Source: Mucilaginibacter sp. OK098 | GTDB taxonomy: Bacteria > Bacteroidota > Bacteroidia > Sphingobacteriales > Sphingobacteriaceae | Assembly: GCF_900142915.1 (NCBI RefSeq) | Contig: NZ_FRCM01000006.1 | Coordinates: 13,503 to 77,502 of the forward strand | DNA: 64,000 nucleotides | Direction: 5' to 3' | Made by a program: the position numbers and the translations under genes | The notes under the pieces: model-generated | The model's input: only the letters and a program-made list of their open reading frames with translations | Database searches by the model: none | Told to the model about the DNA's origin: nothing | In this document: positions 16,988-25,896 of the stretch, piece by piece | Position numbering within the stretch: position 1 is the stretch's first letter | Layout: each line of letters opens with the position of its first letter

Positions 16988-17712
16988 AGATATTACAAAT
17001 TTTTTTGATTGTTATAACTGCCTTATCGGGCTGCGCTAAAAAAGCTGTGCTACCGCCCCTGGTTGTTAAGACTGATACCACTATAACCACAAAACAGATG
17101 ACAACTCCCGTCACTTACCTTGCCTTAGGCGATTCATATACTATTGGCGAAGCCGTGCCTCAAATTCAATCGTTCCCTTACCAGCTTACCAACTTATTAA
17201 ATTTCTATAAGCTTGATGTGCAAACACCTGATATTATTGCTGTAACCGGCTGGACGACCGATGAATTGATAAGCGCAATTGCCCGCAGCGACTTTAAAGA
17301 TAAAAAGTATGATTTTGTAACTTTACTAATCGGGGTTAATGATCAGTATCAAAAGCAGAGTAAGGACAATTACCGAATAAAGTTTGCGCAGGTTTTACGT
17401 ACTGCGATCAATTTTGCGAAAGGTGATAGCAGCAAGGTTTTTGTACTGTCGATACCAGACTGGGGCGTTACGCCGTTTGCAGGTGGAAGAGATAGTGAAA
17501 TAGGACCTGATATTGACCTGTTTAATGACATTAACCGCGAAGAAACTGCTAAGGCACATGTTCCTAATTATATAAATATAACTGCAATATCAAAGAGGGC
17601 CGCTACAGAGCAAACTTTAATTGCAGCTGATGGGCTGCATCCTTCAGGCGCAATGTACCAGTTATGGGTACAAGAACTTGAACCTTCTGTGAAAGAGCAA
17701 TTGGAAAAATAA
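16984..17712 (+). CDS. SGNH/GDSL-family hydrolase, lipoprotein
   Basis: The 242 residues start with a lipoprotein signal (lipobox LSGC near residue 18), so the enzyme is probably anchored on the envelope. Block I is LGDSYTIGE with the catalytic Ser. Block III is IGVNDQY with the Asn, and the C-terminal DGLHPSG gives the Asp-His pair. These are the SGNH hydrolase blocks for ester hydrolysis (lipids, acetylated sugars). The substrate is unknown. It overlaps lipB by 4 bp, so it is translated with it. Confidence 0.88.
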   Translation: MKILQIFLIVITALSGCAKKAVLPPLVVKTDTTITTKQMTTPVTYLALGDSYTIGEAVPQIQSFPYQLTNLLNFYKLDVQTPDIIAVTGWTTDELISAIARSDFKDKKYDFVTLLIGVNDQYQKQSKDNYRIKFAQVLRTAINFAKGDSSKVFVLSIPDWGVTPFAGGRDSEIGPDIDLFNDINREETAKAHVPNYINITAISKRAATEQTLIAADGLHPSGAMYQLWVQELEPSVKEQLEK

Positions 17713-17767
17713 ATTTGGAAATTAGTGACATTTGTCGTAATTTTATTGACAATTAGCGGATTCAACT

Positions 17768-18178
17768 ATGAATAACCCCAAAAAATATGTTTTTAACGAG
17801 GAGGAGGACGAGGTAAACTTAGCCAATATGGCAAGGGAAGGTGTATCATTTTATCGCCTTACCAAGCTTTCTGAATACATTCAGCTAGGCATGCAGGAAT
17901 GGGCCGAATATCTTCATCTTTCTGAACGTACCATGCAGCGGTATAAAAAAGAAGGTAAAACTTTTGATCCTATCTATTCCGAAAAAATCATAATAATTGA
18001 GCTGCTTTATAAAAAGGGCATTAATATCTTCGGCATTAAAGATAATTTTTACACTTGGATGGATACCGTAAGTGTTGCCCTGGGTGGCGTAAAACCCAAG
18101 GATATGCTTGATACTAATTTTGGTATCACCATGGTTTATGATGAACTAGGCAGGATTGAACATGGTATTTTTGCATGA
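17768..18178 (+). CDS. Xre/MbcA/ParS-type antitoxin
   Basis: This 136-residue DNA-binding antitoxin has a central helix-turn-helix-like region (about 45-65, EWAEYLHLSERTMQRYKKEG). Its C-terminal toxin-binding domain has the family end pattern, ALGGVKPKDMLDTNFG followed by MVYDELGRIEHG, in which the C-terminal tail plugs the toxin's active site. It overlaps the RES-domain toxin by 4 bp (ATGA), the standard order for this toxin-antitoxin class. It likely autorepresses from the 55-bp gap upstream. Confidence 0.88.
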   Translation: MNNPKKYVFNEEEDEVNLANMAREGVSFYRLTKLSEYIQLGMQEWAEYLHLSERTMQRYKKEGKTFDPIYSEKIIIIELLYKKGINIFGIKDNFYTWMDTVSVALGGVKPKDMLDTNFGITMVYDELGRIEHGIFA

Positions 18179-18636
18179 TCGTTTACAGGCTTGGTAAAAA
18201 GGAATATATAAATGATATTTCAGGTCGCGGCGCTGAAAAAAGCGGGGGCCGGTGGAATAACAAAGGGCTGCCTGCTTTATATACAGCCGGCTCACGTGCT
18301 TTGGCTGTGCTTGAGATAGCAGTTCACGTGCCATTGGGTATAATGCCAACGGAATATCATATGGCGACAATTGAGTTTCCTGATAACGCGAGTGTCCTGA
18401 AAATAGAAGCTACCGACCTGCCTGCAAAATGGAATAGTAATCCCCTAATTAAGGCTACTCAAAATATTGGTGATGATTTTTTGAAAGATAATAAATATTT
18501 AATATTGCAAGTTCCTTCAGCTAGTGTTAACGGCGATTTCAATTATGTTATAAACCCGGCACACCCTGATTTTAAAACAATTAAAATTAAATTTACTGAA
18601 GCTTTTGAGTTTGATTCACGCTTATTTAAAAAGTAA
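18175..18636 (+). CDS. RES-domain toxin (ParT/MbcT-like NAD+-targeting)
   Basis: The 153 residues match the RES family: a YR pair at 4-5, the GGRWN motif at 24-28, a Tyr in ALYTA, and Ser/Glu positions downstream. Known RES toxins phosphorolyse or hydrolyse NAD+ or ADP-ribosylate a host enzyme, causing stasis unless bound by the cognate antitoxin. The gene is full length with no disrupted motif, so the toxin is probably active. It is coupled to the antitoxin gene by an ATGA overlap. The pair sits between conserved housekeeping genes, consistent with a small acquired island. Confidence 0.88.
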   Translation: MIVYRLGKKEYINDISGRGAEKSGGRWNNKGLPALYTAGSRALAVLEIAVHVPLGIMPTEYHMATIEFPDNASVLKIEATDLPAKWNSNPLIKATQNIGDDFLKDNKYLILQVPSASVNGDFNYVINPAHPDFKTIKIKFTEAFEFDSRLFKK

Positions 18637-18709
18637 TAAGCGGGGCAACCTGTTCTATTGACCTAATCAGAATATTCCCCCTTGCAGATACTGCTACTGT
18701 ACATTAAAT

Positions 18710-20026
18710 TTATTTACTTCCACCTGTTTTGCCTTTTGCTGCAATTTCTTCAATTGCCCTTGCAAACTTATCCAGATCATGCAAAGTGGTATAAACATGC
18801 GGTGTAACCCGTACGCAACTGATATTTTCAATATTTATACCAACAACATGGATCTTATAATTAGAAAAAAGGGCACTGTCTAATTCAGCCGGTGTCATTC
18901 CGTCAATACTAACACCACAAATGGCGCATGAGTATTTGGCATTTAACGAAGTATACAGCTTTACTTTAGGAATATGCTGAACCTTTAAAGCCCAGTAATT
19001 TTTAAGATATCTTATCCGCTCCTCTTTTCGCTTGCTGCCAATTCCTTCGTGAAAATTTATCGCCTCACCTATCCCCTGTTCAATAGGAAAACTGCGGGTG
19101 CCTAATTCTTCAAACTTCCTTATGTCCTTACTATGTGGCTCGCCGCTACTTGGTAATGGCCACACTTTTTCTATCTTTTCTTTTTTAATCCACATCATCC
19201 CGCTGCCAATTGGCGCCGAAAGAAATTTATGCAAACTGGTGCCAAAATAATCACAACCCAGATCGGGGATCTTAAAATCCATCAGGCCAAAAGAATGCGC
19301 CCCGTCAACCAATACTTCTATACCTTTTGTGTGTGCCATGTCACAGATCTTTTTCACCGGCATAATCTGCCCAACCCAATTAATTACATGGGTAATATGT
19401 AGTAATTTTGTTTTTGAGGTGATGGCATTTTCATAAGCTTTAACAAGTTCTTCATCATTTTCAGAAGGCAGGTTAAGGTTCACCTGGTTGTAAACTATCC
19501 CATCGCGCATGGCTCTTTGTTTATAGGCCTGTACCATGTGCGGGTAATCAAACTTTGTACCCACTACTTCATCGCCACTTTTTAAATCGAGGCCTAATAT
19601 GATGGTGTTAAGTGCTTCAGTTGCGTTACGGTTAATGGCAATTTCTTCAGGATTTATACCTGCCAGTCCGGCCAATTTCTCGCGCAGGGGTTCACGGCCC
19701 TGATCCATAATACGCCACATAAAGTATGACGGCCCTTCATTTGCCAACTGGTTATAGCGTTCAACCGCTTGCTGCACAACCAGCGGAGATGGGGAAACAC
19801 CGCCATTATTCAGGTTGATGATATTGGGGCTTACGGTATATGACCGCTGGATAACGCTCCAGTAATCTTCATCTTCTGCGGCTTGTGCCGGGCTTAGATG
19901 GTTAATTTTTTGTGAAGCCTTTTCCCAATCGGCAGCGTGCGCCTGGTTAAAAAGACTGTTTACAGAAAAAGCACCTGCAAGAGTTGCTGCCTGTTTCAAA
20001 AATACCCGGCGATCGTTTGTCATCAT
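18710..20026 (-). CDS. Tat-exported class V aminotransferase-like PLP protein (isopenicillin N epimerase-like)
   Basis: The 438 residues start with a twin-arginine signal (NDRRVFLKQAATLAGAFSVN), then a PLP-dependent fold-type I domain. Features include AINRNATEALNTIILGLDLKSGDEV near 130-155, VDGAHSFG, and the PLP-lysine segment YFGTSLHKFLSAPIG. It resembles the isopenicillin N epimerase/cysteine desulfurase-like subgroup of class V enzymes. The reaction is unknown. A Tat signal on a PLP enzyme fits folding with cofactor in the cytoplasm before export, and the window also encodes TatA-type proteins. It is monocistronic. Confidence 0.85.
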   Translation of the reverse strand: MMTNDRRVFLKQAATLAGAFSVNSLFNQAHAADWEKASQKINHLSPAQAAEDEDYWSVIQRSYTVSPNIINLNNGGVSPSPLVVQQAVERYNQLANEGPSYFMWRIMDQGREPLREKLAGLAGINPEEIAINRNATEALNTIILGLDLKSGDEVVGTKFDYPHMVQAYKQRAMRDGIVYNQVNLNLPSENDEELVKAYENAITSKTKLLHITHVINWVGQIMPVKKICDMAHTKGIEVLVDGAHSFGLMDFKIPDLGCDYFGTSLHKFLSAPIGSGMMWIKKEKIEKVWPLPSSGEPHSKDIRKFEELGTRSFPIEQGIGEAINFHEGIGSKRKEERIRYLKNYWALKVQHIPKVKLYTSLNAKYSCAICGVSIDGMTPAELDSALFSNYKIHVVGINIENISCVRVTPHVYTTLHDLDKFARAIEEIAAKGKTGGSK

Positions 20027-20116
20027 ACAAACGAATTTAGGAATTTATGTATTGATTATCAATACGCTGCGAATAAAATCGAAAAATATTTTAATAGGTA
20101 ATCAAGATCGAAACAC

Positions 20117-21544
20117 CTAACACTCCGGCAAACTAATTGGAATATTAATTGCCAAACCACCGTCTGAAGTTTCTTTATACTTTGAGTTCATATCCAATGC
20201 GGTTTGCCACATGGTTTTAACTACGGCATCAAGGCTTACTTTAGCATTGTCGGGATTGGTTTGCAGAGCCAGCTGCGATGCCGTTATTGCTTTAATGGCG
20301 CCCATGGTGTTACGCTCGATACAAGGCACCTGCACCAATCCACCAATCGGATCGCACGTTAAACCCAGGTGATGCTCCATAGCAATTTCGGCAGCCATTA
20401 ACACTTGCCGCTGTGTGCCGCCCAAACATTCAGTAAGCGCAGCAGCGGCCATTGCCGATGATACCCCTATTTCCGCCTGGCAACCGCCCATAGCCGCCGA
20501 TATGGTAGCCCCTTTTTTAAAGATACTCCCGATCTCGGATGCGGCAAGTAAAAATTGCACTATCTGCCCATTGGTATTGCCATCGCAAAAAATAATGTAG
20601 TAGGCCAGTACTGCCGGGATAACACCTGCCGCTCCATTAGTAGGCGCTGTAACTACCCGCCCGAAAGAGGCGTTCTCTTCATTAACAGCCAAAGCGAAAC
20701 AGCTTACCCAATCAAGTATATTCTTAAAGCTATCGCCTGTGCTCCGGATAGCGATTAGCCATTCATCAAAATTAGTATAGGAATTGCTGCCGATTAGTCT
20801 TTTGTTAAGGCTGGCAGCTCGGCGTTCAACGTTAAGTCCGCCGGGTAAAGTGCCGCGGGTATGGCAGCCGCGATAAATGCATTCCTTAAGTGCCGTAAAA
20901 ATATTGTTCAACCCTTTAAGGGTTTCCTGTTCGCTGCGCCAGGCCAGCTCATTTTCCATTACTACCTCTGAGATCTTGAGGCCGGTTTTCATACACCAGT
21001 GGAGTAAATTATTGGCCGTATCAATAGGGAAAGGTAAATCCACCTCAGTCTTATGCTGGTCATCTCCCCCCTCCTTAACCACAAAACCGCCACCAGTGGA
21101 GTAATAAGTTTCGGACATAGCTGTTCCATTGCTTAAAAATGCCTGGAAGGTAACGGCATTAGGGTGAAAAGGCAGACTTTCATTAAACAGAAAAAGCAAG
21201 TCATCATCTGCATAAAAACTAACTTCTTTTTTCCCCGCCAATGTAAGCTTGTGCGAGCTTCGTATTTTATCTGTTTTAGGCCCAACCTGGTTAACCTCAA
21301 AAGTTACCGGGTCATCGCCGCTTAAGCCTAACAGTATGGCTATATCTGTACCATGCCCCCTGCCTGTTTTTGCTAATGAGCCGTACAATAAAATCTTTAC
21401 CTGTTCAACCAACAGCAAAACCTCTTTTTGTTCAAGGGTTTGCACAAACTGCTGGGCCGCCCTCCACGGGCCAAGCGTATGTGAGCTTGATGGACCTATA
21501 CCTATTTTAAAAATATCGAAAACTGAAATTTGCTCTCTTTGCAC
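20117..21544 (-). CDS. sdaA: L-serine ammonia-lyase (iron-sulfur type)
   Basis: This 475-residue single-chain enzyme deaminates L-serine to pyruvate and ammonia. The N-terminal beta domain has the signature KIGIGPSSSHTLGPWRAA (near residues 11-28). The C-terminal alpha domain carries the cysteines that coordinate a [4Fe-4S] cluster, in GGCQAEIGVSSAMAAAALTE, HHLGLTCDPIGGLVQVPC and nearby. Length agrees with E. coli SdaA-type fused enzymes. It is monocistronic and divergent from a small membrane protein gene. Pyruvate produced here would feed central metabolism. Confidence 0.93.
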   Translation of the reverse strand: MQREQISVFDIFKIGIGPSSSHTLGPWRAAQQFVQTLEQKEVLLLVEQVKILLYGSLAKTGRGHGTDIAILLGLSGDDPVTFEVNQVGPKTDKIRSSHKLTLAGKKEVSFYADDDLLFLFNESLPFHPNAVTFQAFLSNGTAMSETYYSTGGGFVVKEGGDDQHKTEVDLPFPIDTANNLLHWCMKTGLKISEVVMENELAWRSEQETLKGLNNIFTALKECIYRGCHTRGTLPGGLNVERRAASLNKRLIGSNSYTNFDEWLIAIRSTGDSFKNILDWVSCFALAVNEENASFGRVVTAPTNGAAGVIPAVLAYYIIFCDGNTNGQIVQFLLAASEIGSIFKKGATISAAMGGCQAEIGVSSAMAAAALTECLGGTQRQVLMAAEIAMEHHLGLTCDPIGGLVQVPCIERNTMGAIKAITASQLALQTNPDNAKVSLDAVVKTMWQTALDMNSKYKETSDGGLAINIPISLPEC

Positions 21545-21675
21545 GGGATCAAAATTACAATAATAAGGTTATATTAAGTTTTAAATAAAATTATTGCAGA
21601 ATAAAATTTGCAACTATTTTTTTATACTTTGCAGATAATTAATCACTTAAAACTTTCACTTATAAACTTAAAACT

Positions 21676-22167
21676 ATGCAAAATTACGATTATGATCCAA
21701 ATTCGGCCGGTGCAGTAGCCGGAGTAATGGCACTTATTGGTGTTATGTTAGTTCCAATTATTATTTTTATTTTAATAACAGTTATTGGCAAATGGAAAGT
21801 ATATGAAAAAGCTGGCAAACCCGGTTGGGCTGCACTAATTCCAATTTATACCTGGATTGTTATGCTCGAAATTGTAGGTAAACCTATATGGTGGGTAATT
21901 TTGTTTTTTATCCCATGTGTAAATATTATATTCATCATTTGGACCATTAATTTACTAAGTAAAAGCTATGGCCAGAGCGAGGGTTTTACAATAGGATTGG
22001 TTTTATTGGGTGTCATTTTTTGGCCGATATTGGGTTTTGGCAGTTACCAATACCTCGGCCCATCTGCTGCTGAAGCAGGCGGCTTAAGGCCAAAGGATCC
22101 ATTTAATCCTAACCCCAACAACTATCAGGATCCATTCAGTAATAACAATCCTCCGCCACAAGCTTAA
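21676..22167 (+). CDS. DUF5684-type small membrane protein
   Basis: The 163 residues contain four hydrophobic segments. The second and third flank the motif KAGKPGWAALIPIYTWIVML (about 58-77), typical of a family of small membrane proteins of unknown function. The C-terminus is a Pro/Asn-rich tail of about 35 residues. Upstream, TTTG (21607-21610) and TACTTTG (21625-21631) resemble a Bacteroidota promoter with a one-base-short spacer. The stop codon abuts the next gene (shared ATG/TAA region at 22167), so the two are co-transcribed. Confidence 0.75.
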   Translation: MQNYDYDPNSAGAVAGVMALIGVMLVPIIIFILITVIGKWKVYEKAGKPGWAALIPIYTWIVMLEIVGKPIWWVILFFIPCVNIIFIIWTINLLSKSYGQSEGFTIGLVLLGVIFWPILGFGSYQYLGPSAAEAGGLRPKDPFNPNPNNYQDPFSNNNPPPQA

Positions 22168-22532
22168 TGTTGCTAAAGGTTTCTTTAATACAAATATTTT
22201 GCAGCCGGTTAGTTTTTATTAACTGGCTGCAAAATCATTTAATACCATGCCCATTCAAATATTTAACCGGGATTGATTGCCCGGGCTGTGGATTTCAGCG
22301 TTCGGTAATTGCACTTGTCAGGGGCGATTTATATAAAAGTCTGACTTTGTATCCTGCAACCATCCCTCTCCTATTATTGAGTGCCTACCTTATTATAGAC
22401 AAATTTTTTACGCTTGATAACTCAAAAAGCATTGTAAAAAAAACGCTTTTTATGTTTGTTGGGAGCATTATACTGGTGAGCTATTTTATCAAAATGTGGA
22501 GTATATACGAACATTATAAAGCATCTGCCTGA
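22167..22532 (+). CDS. DUF2752 membrane protein
   Basis: This 121-residue protein has the family hallmark CPFKYLTGIDCPGCGFQRS (near residues 28-46), with a Cys triad that could bind metal, followed by two membrane segments. The function of the family is unknown; it is often near small membrane proteins such as the gene just upstream. Its 3' end overlaps the tail of the convergent RDD gene by 19 bp (22514-22532). Confidence 0.78.
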   Translation: MLLKVSLIQIFCSRLVFINWLQNHLIPCPFKYLTGIDCPGCGFQRSVIALVRGDLYKSLTLYPATIPLLLLSAYLIIDKFFTLDNSKSIVKKTLFMFVGSIILVSYFIKMWSIYEHYKASA

Positions 22533-23248
22533 GCCGAAATATGAGTATAATCCTTTATAATGGTTTGTAAAAACAGCAGGCTGTTCATATTTGGCGGGAG
22601 CGCAATCTGCAAATGGGCCCTTATCTTTTCGGCCAGGGTAAAAACTATGGTGCTGTTCCCTGTTTTAAAATAGTTGCTTATTACTTCGTGTATTAAGCTA
22701 ACGTCTTTATCGCTTAGCTCAGCAGCCTGGATAAATACAGGGACGTAGTTTTCTTCTACATTTGCGTACACAATATTGTTCATGGTGGTACGCGGAACAG
22801 ACCGGATCAATGCCGTTCCGGCAACTACATCACCTATCCGCTGGCCTTTATCTGTCATTACAGCGGTTACCAATGCTGCCAGGCCGCCCGTAACGCCAAA
22901 ATCAACCAGCCTGAACAACCAACGCAAAAGATACTGACTAAACCTGGGCCGTGCGCCATCAAGGCTGATCACTCTTATCTTCATTATTTTTTTTCCAAAG
23001 CTTTGCCCATTAAAAAAAACTTCGCATAAAAGGTCATAAAACAAAAACAGTACATAAAGTAAGATGAAATACCACTCTAATATCTGACCGTTTAGTGTTG
23101 TCCCCAAAAAAAGGCCTCCAATTACAAACGGAATAAATATGGCATAATCAATAATCTTTCCCAGGGTTCGTTCGCCAAGGCCGCCAATTTCGTAATCAAT
23201 GTCAATATTTTGGGTTGTATTTACGGTTATTGTTTCCATCGTAAACAA
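22514..23248 (-). CDS. RDD family membrane protein
   Basis: The 244 residues start with a short N-terminus, followed by four membrane segments. The family Arg and Asp positions appear as ERTLGKIIDYAIFIP and FGVTGGLAALVTAVM. The second half is a soluble domain of about 100 residues. It is divergent from the SpoIIM-MoxR cluster with only 78 bp between them. RDD genes are recurrent neighbours of SpoIIM/MoxR/DUF58 genes, so it is probably part of the same functional unit even though it is on the other strand. The biochemical role is not known. Confidence 0.8.
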   Translation of the reverse strand: MFTMETITVNTTQNIDIDYEIGGLGERTLGKIIDYAIFIPFVIGGLFLGTTLNGQILEWYFILLYVLFLFYDLLCEVFFNGQSFGKKIMKIRVISLDGARPRFSQYLLRWLFRLVDFGVTGGLAALVTAVMTDKGQRIGDVVAGTALIRSVPRTTMNNIVYANVEENYVPVFIQAAELSDKDVSLIHEVISNYFKTGNSTIVFTLAEKIRAHLQIALPPNMNSLLFLQTIIKDYTHISAQADAL

Positions 23249-23326
23249 ATATAAAATTGTTATTGAAATTATACCTTCAGTTTAAACTTTTGTGATTATT
23301 TTAACAAAAAAATCGAAGCCTTAAAA

Positions 23327-24304
23327 ATGCGCGAGTCTTTATTTATCAAACAAAATACGCAAAAGTGGAAAGATTATGAAAACCACAAAAATACCGGGCC
23401 CGATGACCTCGCCGAATCATTCATAAGCATAACCGATGACCTGGCTTATGCAAAAACATTTTATCCAAAATCAAACACTACCAAATACCTTAACGGCCTG
23501 GCGGCATCGTTCCATCAATCTATCTACAAAAACAAAAAAGAAAAAACCAACAGGTTTATCACCTTCTGGAAATATGAGTTGCCACTGATCTTCTATAAGC
23601 ACCGCAAACCCTTATTATACTCATTTATATTTTTTATAGTCTTTTGCCTTATGGGGGCATTGTCTGCAAAATATGATAACACCTTTATAAGGCTTATAAT
23701 GGGGAACGATTATGTTAATATGACCAATGATAACATAAAAAAAGGTGATCCTTTTGGGGTTTATAAAAGCGGAAGCTCATCGTTAATGTTTTTACAAATT
23801 GCTTTTAATAATATACTGGTTGAGCTATATACCTTTGTTATGGGAATAATTTTTTCTGTAGGAAGCATTTACCAGCTATTAAATAATGGGATAATGCTGG
23901 GGTCGTTTGAATATTATTTTTTCAGCCGGGGCTTAGGCTGGCAATCTGTACTGGTAATCTGGATCCATGGTACGCTTGAAATATCGGCTATTATACTTGC
24001 CGGCGGTGCGGGCCTGGTACTTGGCAACAGCCTGCTTTTCCCAAAAACTTATAAAAGAATAGTATCAATAAAGAATGGAGCCAGCGATGGCCTGAAAATA
24101 GCAATAGGGCTGATCCCGATTTTTTTAGTGGCTGCTTTTTTTGAAAGCTTTGTTACCCGGCATACCGAAATGCCGGTTTACCTGAGCCTGCTTATTTTAC
24201 TATCGTCATTATCCTTTATAATTTGGTATGTAATTATATACCCTGCACTATTGAACCGAAAATTTAACCACAATAATTATACAACTGATGAAACAGCCTA
24301 TTGA
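23327..24304 (+). CDS. SpoIIM-like (DUF95) membrane protein
   Basis: This 325-residue multi-pass protein has the family signature WIHGTLEISAIILAGGAGLV (about residues 208-227). The N-terminal 90 residues are cytoplasmic. In sporulating Firmicutes SpoIIM is part of a peptidoglycan-hydrolase complex. In Bacteroidota the homologue sits with MoxR/DUF58 genes and its role is unsettled. It is the first gene of a dense unit: the next gene overlaps it by 17 bp. Confidence 0.82.
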   Translation: MRESLFIKQNTQKWKDYENHKNTGPDDLAESFISITDDLAYAKTFYPKSNTTKYLNGLAASFHQSIYKNKKEKTNRFITFWKYELPLIFYKHRKPLLYSFIFFIVFCLMGALSAKYDNTFIRLIMGNDYVNMTNDNIKKGDPFGVYKSGSSSLMFLQIAFNNILVELYTFVMGIIFSVGSIYQLLNNGIMLGSFEYYFFSRGLGWQSVLVIWIHGTLEISAIILAGGAGLVLGNSLLFPKTYKRIVSIKNGASDGLKIAIGLIPIFLVAAFFESFVTRHTEMPVYLSLLILLSSLSFIIWYVIIYPALLNRKFNHNNYTTDETAY

Positions 24305-25163
24305 GCTAAGAAGGGTACGCGACTTTGGACAGATCATAAACGACTCGTTCACGTTTTTTAAGGAAAATCTTAAGCCGTTACTAAAGGTGCTTTTTATTAT
24401 TTGCGGCTTCTTTATAGTGATTGGCTGTATTTCAACCATATCCACGTACCTGAATATGAGTAGTTTTTACGCTATGGACTCCAATAGGTTTGATTCGTCA
24501 AAACCGTTGGCATATTTAGTAAATGTCTTAATAAACGCTTTCATAACTTTAATTACGCAGGCGTTTATCCATTTAACAACCCTTTGTTACATATCTGTTT
24601 ACCTGGAGAAAAACAATACAACGCCTACCCTCGCAGAGGTTTGGGGTTATTTCAGGTATTACTTTTTCAGGGTATTGGGAAGCAGCATAGTCGTGTTTTT
24701 TGTACTGGGGTTGGGATTTTTGTTTTGCATTATCCCAGGCATTTACCTCATGCCAATTGTTTATCTTATTATCCCAATTATTGTTATAGAAAACTCATCA
24801 TTTGGATATGCTTTTAACAAAAGTTTCCGGCTTATAAAAGATAACTGGTGGGTGGTTTTTGGTGTAATTTTTATCATGTCATTAATTATCAGTATATCGG
24901 GTTCAATTGCAAGTATTCCATTAAGTGTTATAGGTGTGAGCAGTAAATTTCTTTCACTTAAGGCTTTTAAATTACCCTTAATTATTATTTTCAGCATATT
25001 ACATAATATGATAATGCTTGCTTATGCTATCCCGGCTATCGCAATTAGCATGTGTTATTTTAATCTTTCTGAACAAAAAGAAGGTACAGGGCTGCTTGGA
25101 CGTATTGATAAGATAGGGAAGGACACTGACGATACTTCAACTTTACCGGCCGAGGAATATTAA
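24288..25163 (+). CDS. Multi-pass membrane protein of the MoxR/DUF58 cluster
   Basis: The 291 residues contain about six membrane segments. The conserved N-terminus LRRVRDFGQIINDSFTFFKE is followed by a long loop, and the C-terminus is hydrophilic with Asp and Thr. It resembles the membrane-domain family (DUF4013/GDPDase membrane-domain-like) that occurs in this cluster. It overlaps the SpoIIM-like gene by 17 bp and is followed by the DUF4129 gene after 4 bp. Role unknown; a scaffold for the cluster is an inference. Confidence 0.7.
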   Translation: MKQPIELRRVRDFGQIINDSFTFFKENLKPLLKVLFIICGFFIVIGCISTISTYLNMSSFYAMDSNRFDSSKPLAYLVNVLINAFITLITQAFIHLTTLCYISVYLEKNNTTPTLAEVWGYFRYYFFRVLGSSIVVFFVLGLGFLFCIIPGIYLMPIVYLIIPIIVIENSSFGYAFNKSFRLIKDNWWVVFGVIFIMSLIISISGSIASIPLSVIGVSSKFLSLKAFKLPLIIIFSILHNMIMLAYAIPAIAISMCYFNLSEQKEGTGLLGRIDKIGKDTDDTSTLPAEEY

Positions 25164-25167
25164 ACTT

Positions 25168-25896
25168 ATGCTAAAGCTGTTTACCGCTTTTATATTTACC
25201 CTGGTGCTTACCTTATTTTTGACAAGCACAGTAGCTGCTGTACCCAAAAAGCTTCCACAGCAAATTAAAACTGACTCATCAAAAATCAGTGTAAAAAAGT
25301 TTGATGCAAAAGCCATTGAAAAGCTTAAAGCTGAAAAAGATTTTAACTATAATGGTGAAAGTACGGGTGAGCCCACCTGGTGGGATATTTTTTGGCAATG
25401 GGTGTGGAATACGCTCGGAAAAATATTTAACAGTATTCCGTATAGCGGCAAGATCCTGAAATATCTGTTAATAGCGTTAAGCATCGCACTTTTGGCTTAT
25501 ATCATATTAAAATCATTAGGGATTGATGCCATGAGATTATTAAGCGGAAATGCTAAAAAGGTTGATATAGCGTACAGTGAATCGCTTGAAAATATTCATG
25601 AAATAAATTTTGACGATGAAATTGAAAAGGCAACCGCCAATCTTGACTATAGGCTGGCCATTCGCTTACTATACTTAAAATGCTTAAAGCAGCTGAGCGA
25701 TAAAAATTTAATACAATGGCAGATAGATAAAACTAATTCGGCTTACCAGCATGAGCTGGCAGACCAGCAGCAAAAGCAAATTTTCGGCTTGCTTACCCGG
25801 CAATTTGAATATGTGTGGTATGGCGATTTTACAATTGATAAAAATGCCTTTGGCAATATTAACCTGTTGTTTCAAAACTTTAACAAGCAGCTGTGA
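25168..25896 (+). CDS. DUF4129 domain membrane protein
   Basis: The 242 residues begin with a signal or anchor segment, followed by a second membrane helix (about 88-112: PYSGKILKYLLIALSIALLAY). The C-terminal DUF4129 domain has the typical LDYRLAIRLLYLKCLKQLSDKNLI stretch (about 155-180). Such proteins are predicted to link transglutaminase-like or MoxR systems at the membrane. The stop codon TGA overlaps the next start (TGATG). Confidence 0.75.
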   Translation: MLKLFTAFIFTLVLTLFLTSTVAAVPKKLPQQIKTDSSKISVKKFDAKAIEKLKAEKDFNYNGESTGEPTWWDIFWQWVWNTLGKIFNSIPYSGKILKYLLIALSIALLAYIILKSLGIDAMRLLSGNAKKVDIAYSESLENIHEINFDDEIEKATANLDYRLAIRLLYLKCLKQLSDKNLIQWQIDKTNSAYQHELADQQQKQIFGLLTRQFEYVWYGDFTIDKNAFGNINLLFQNFNKQL

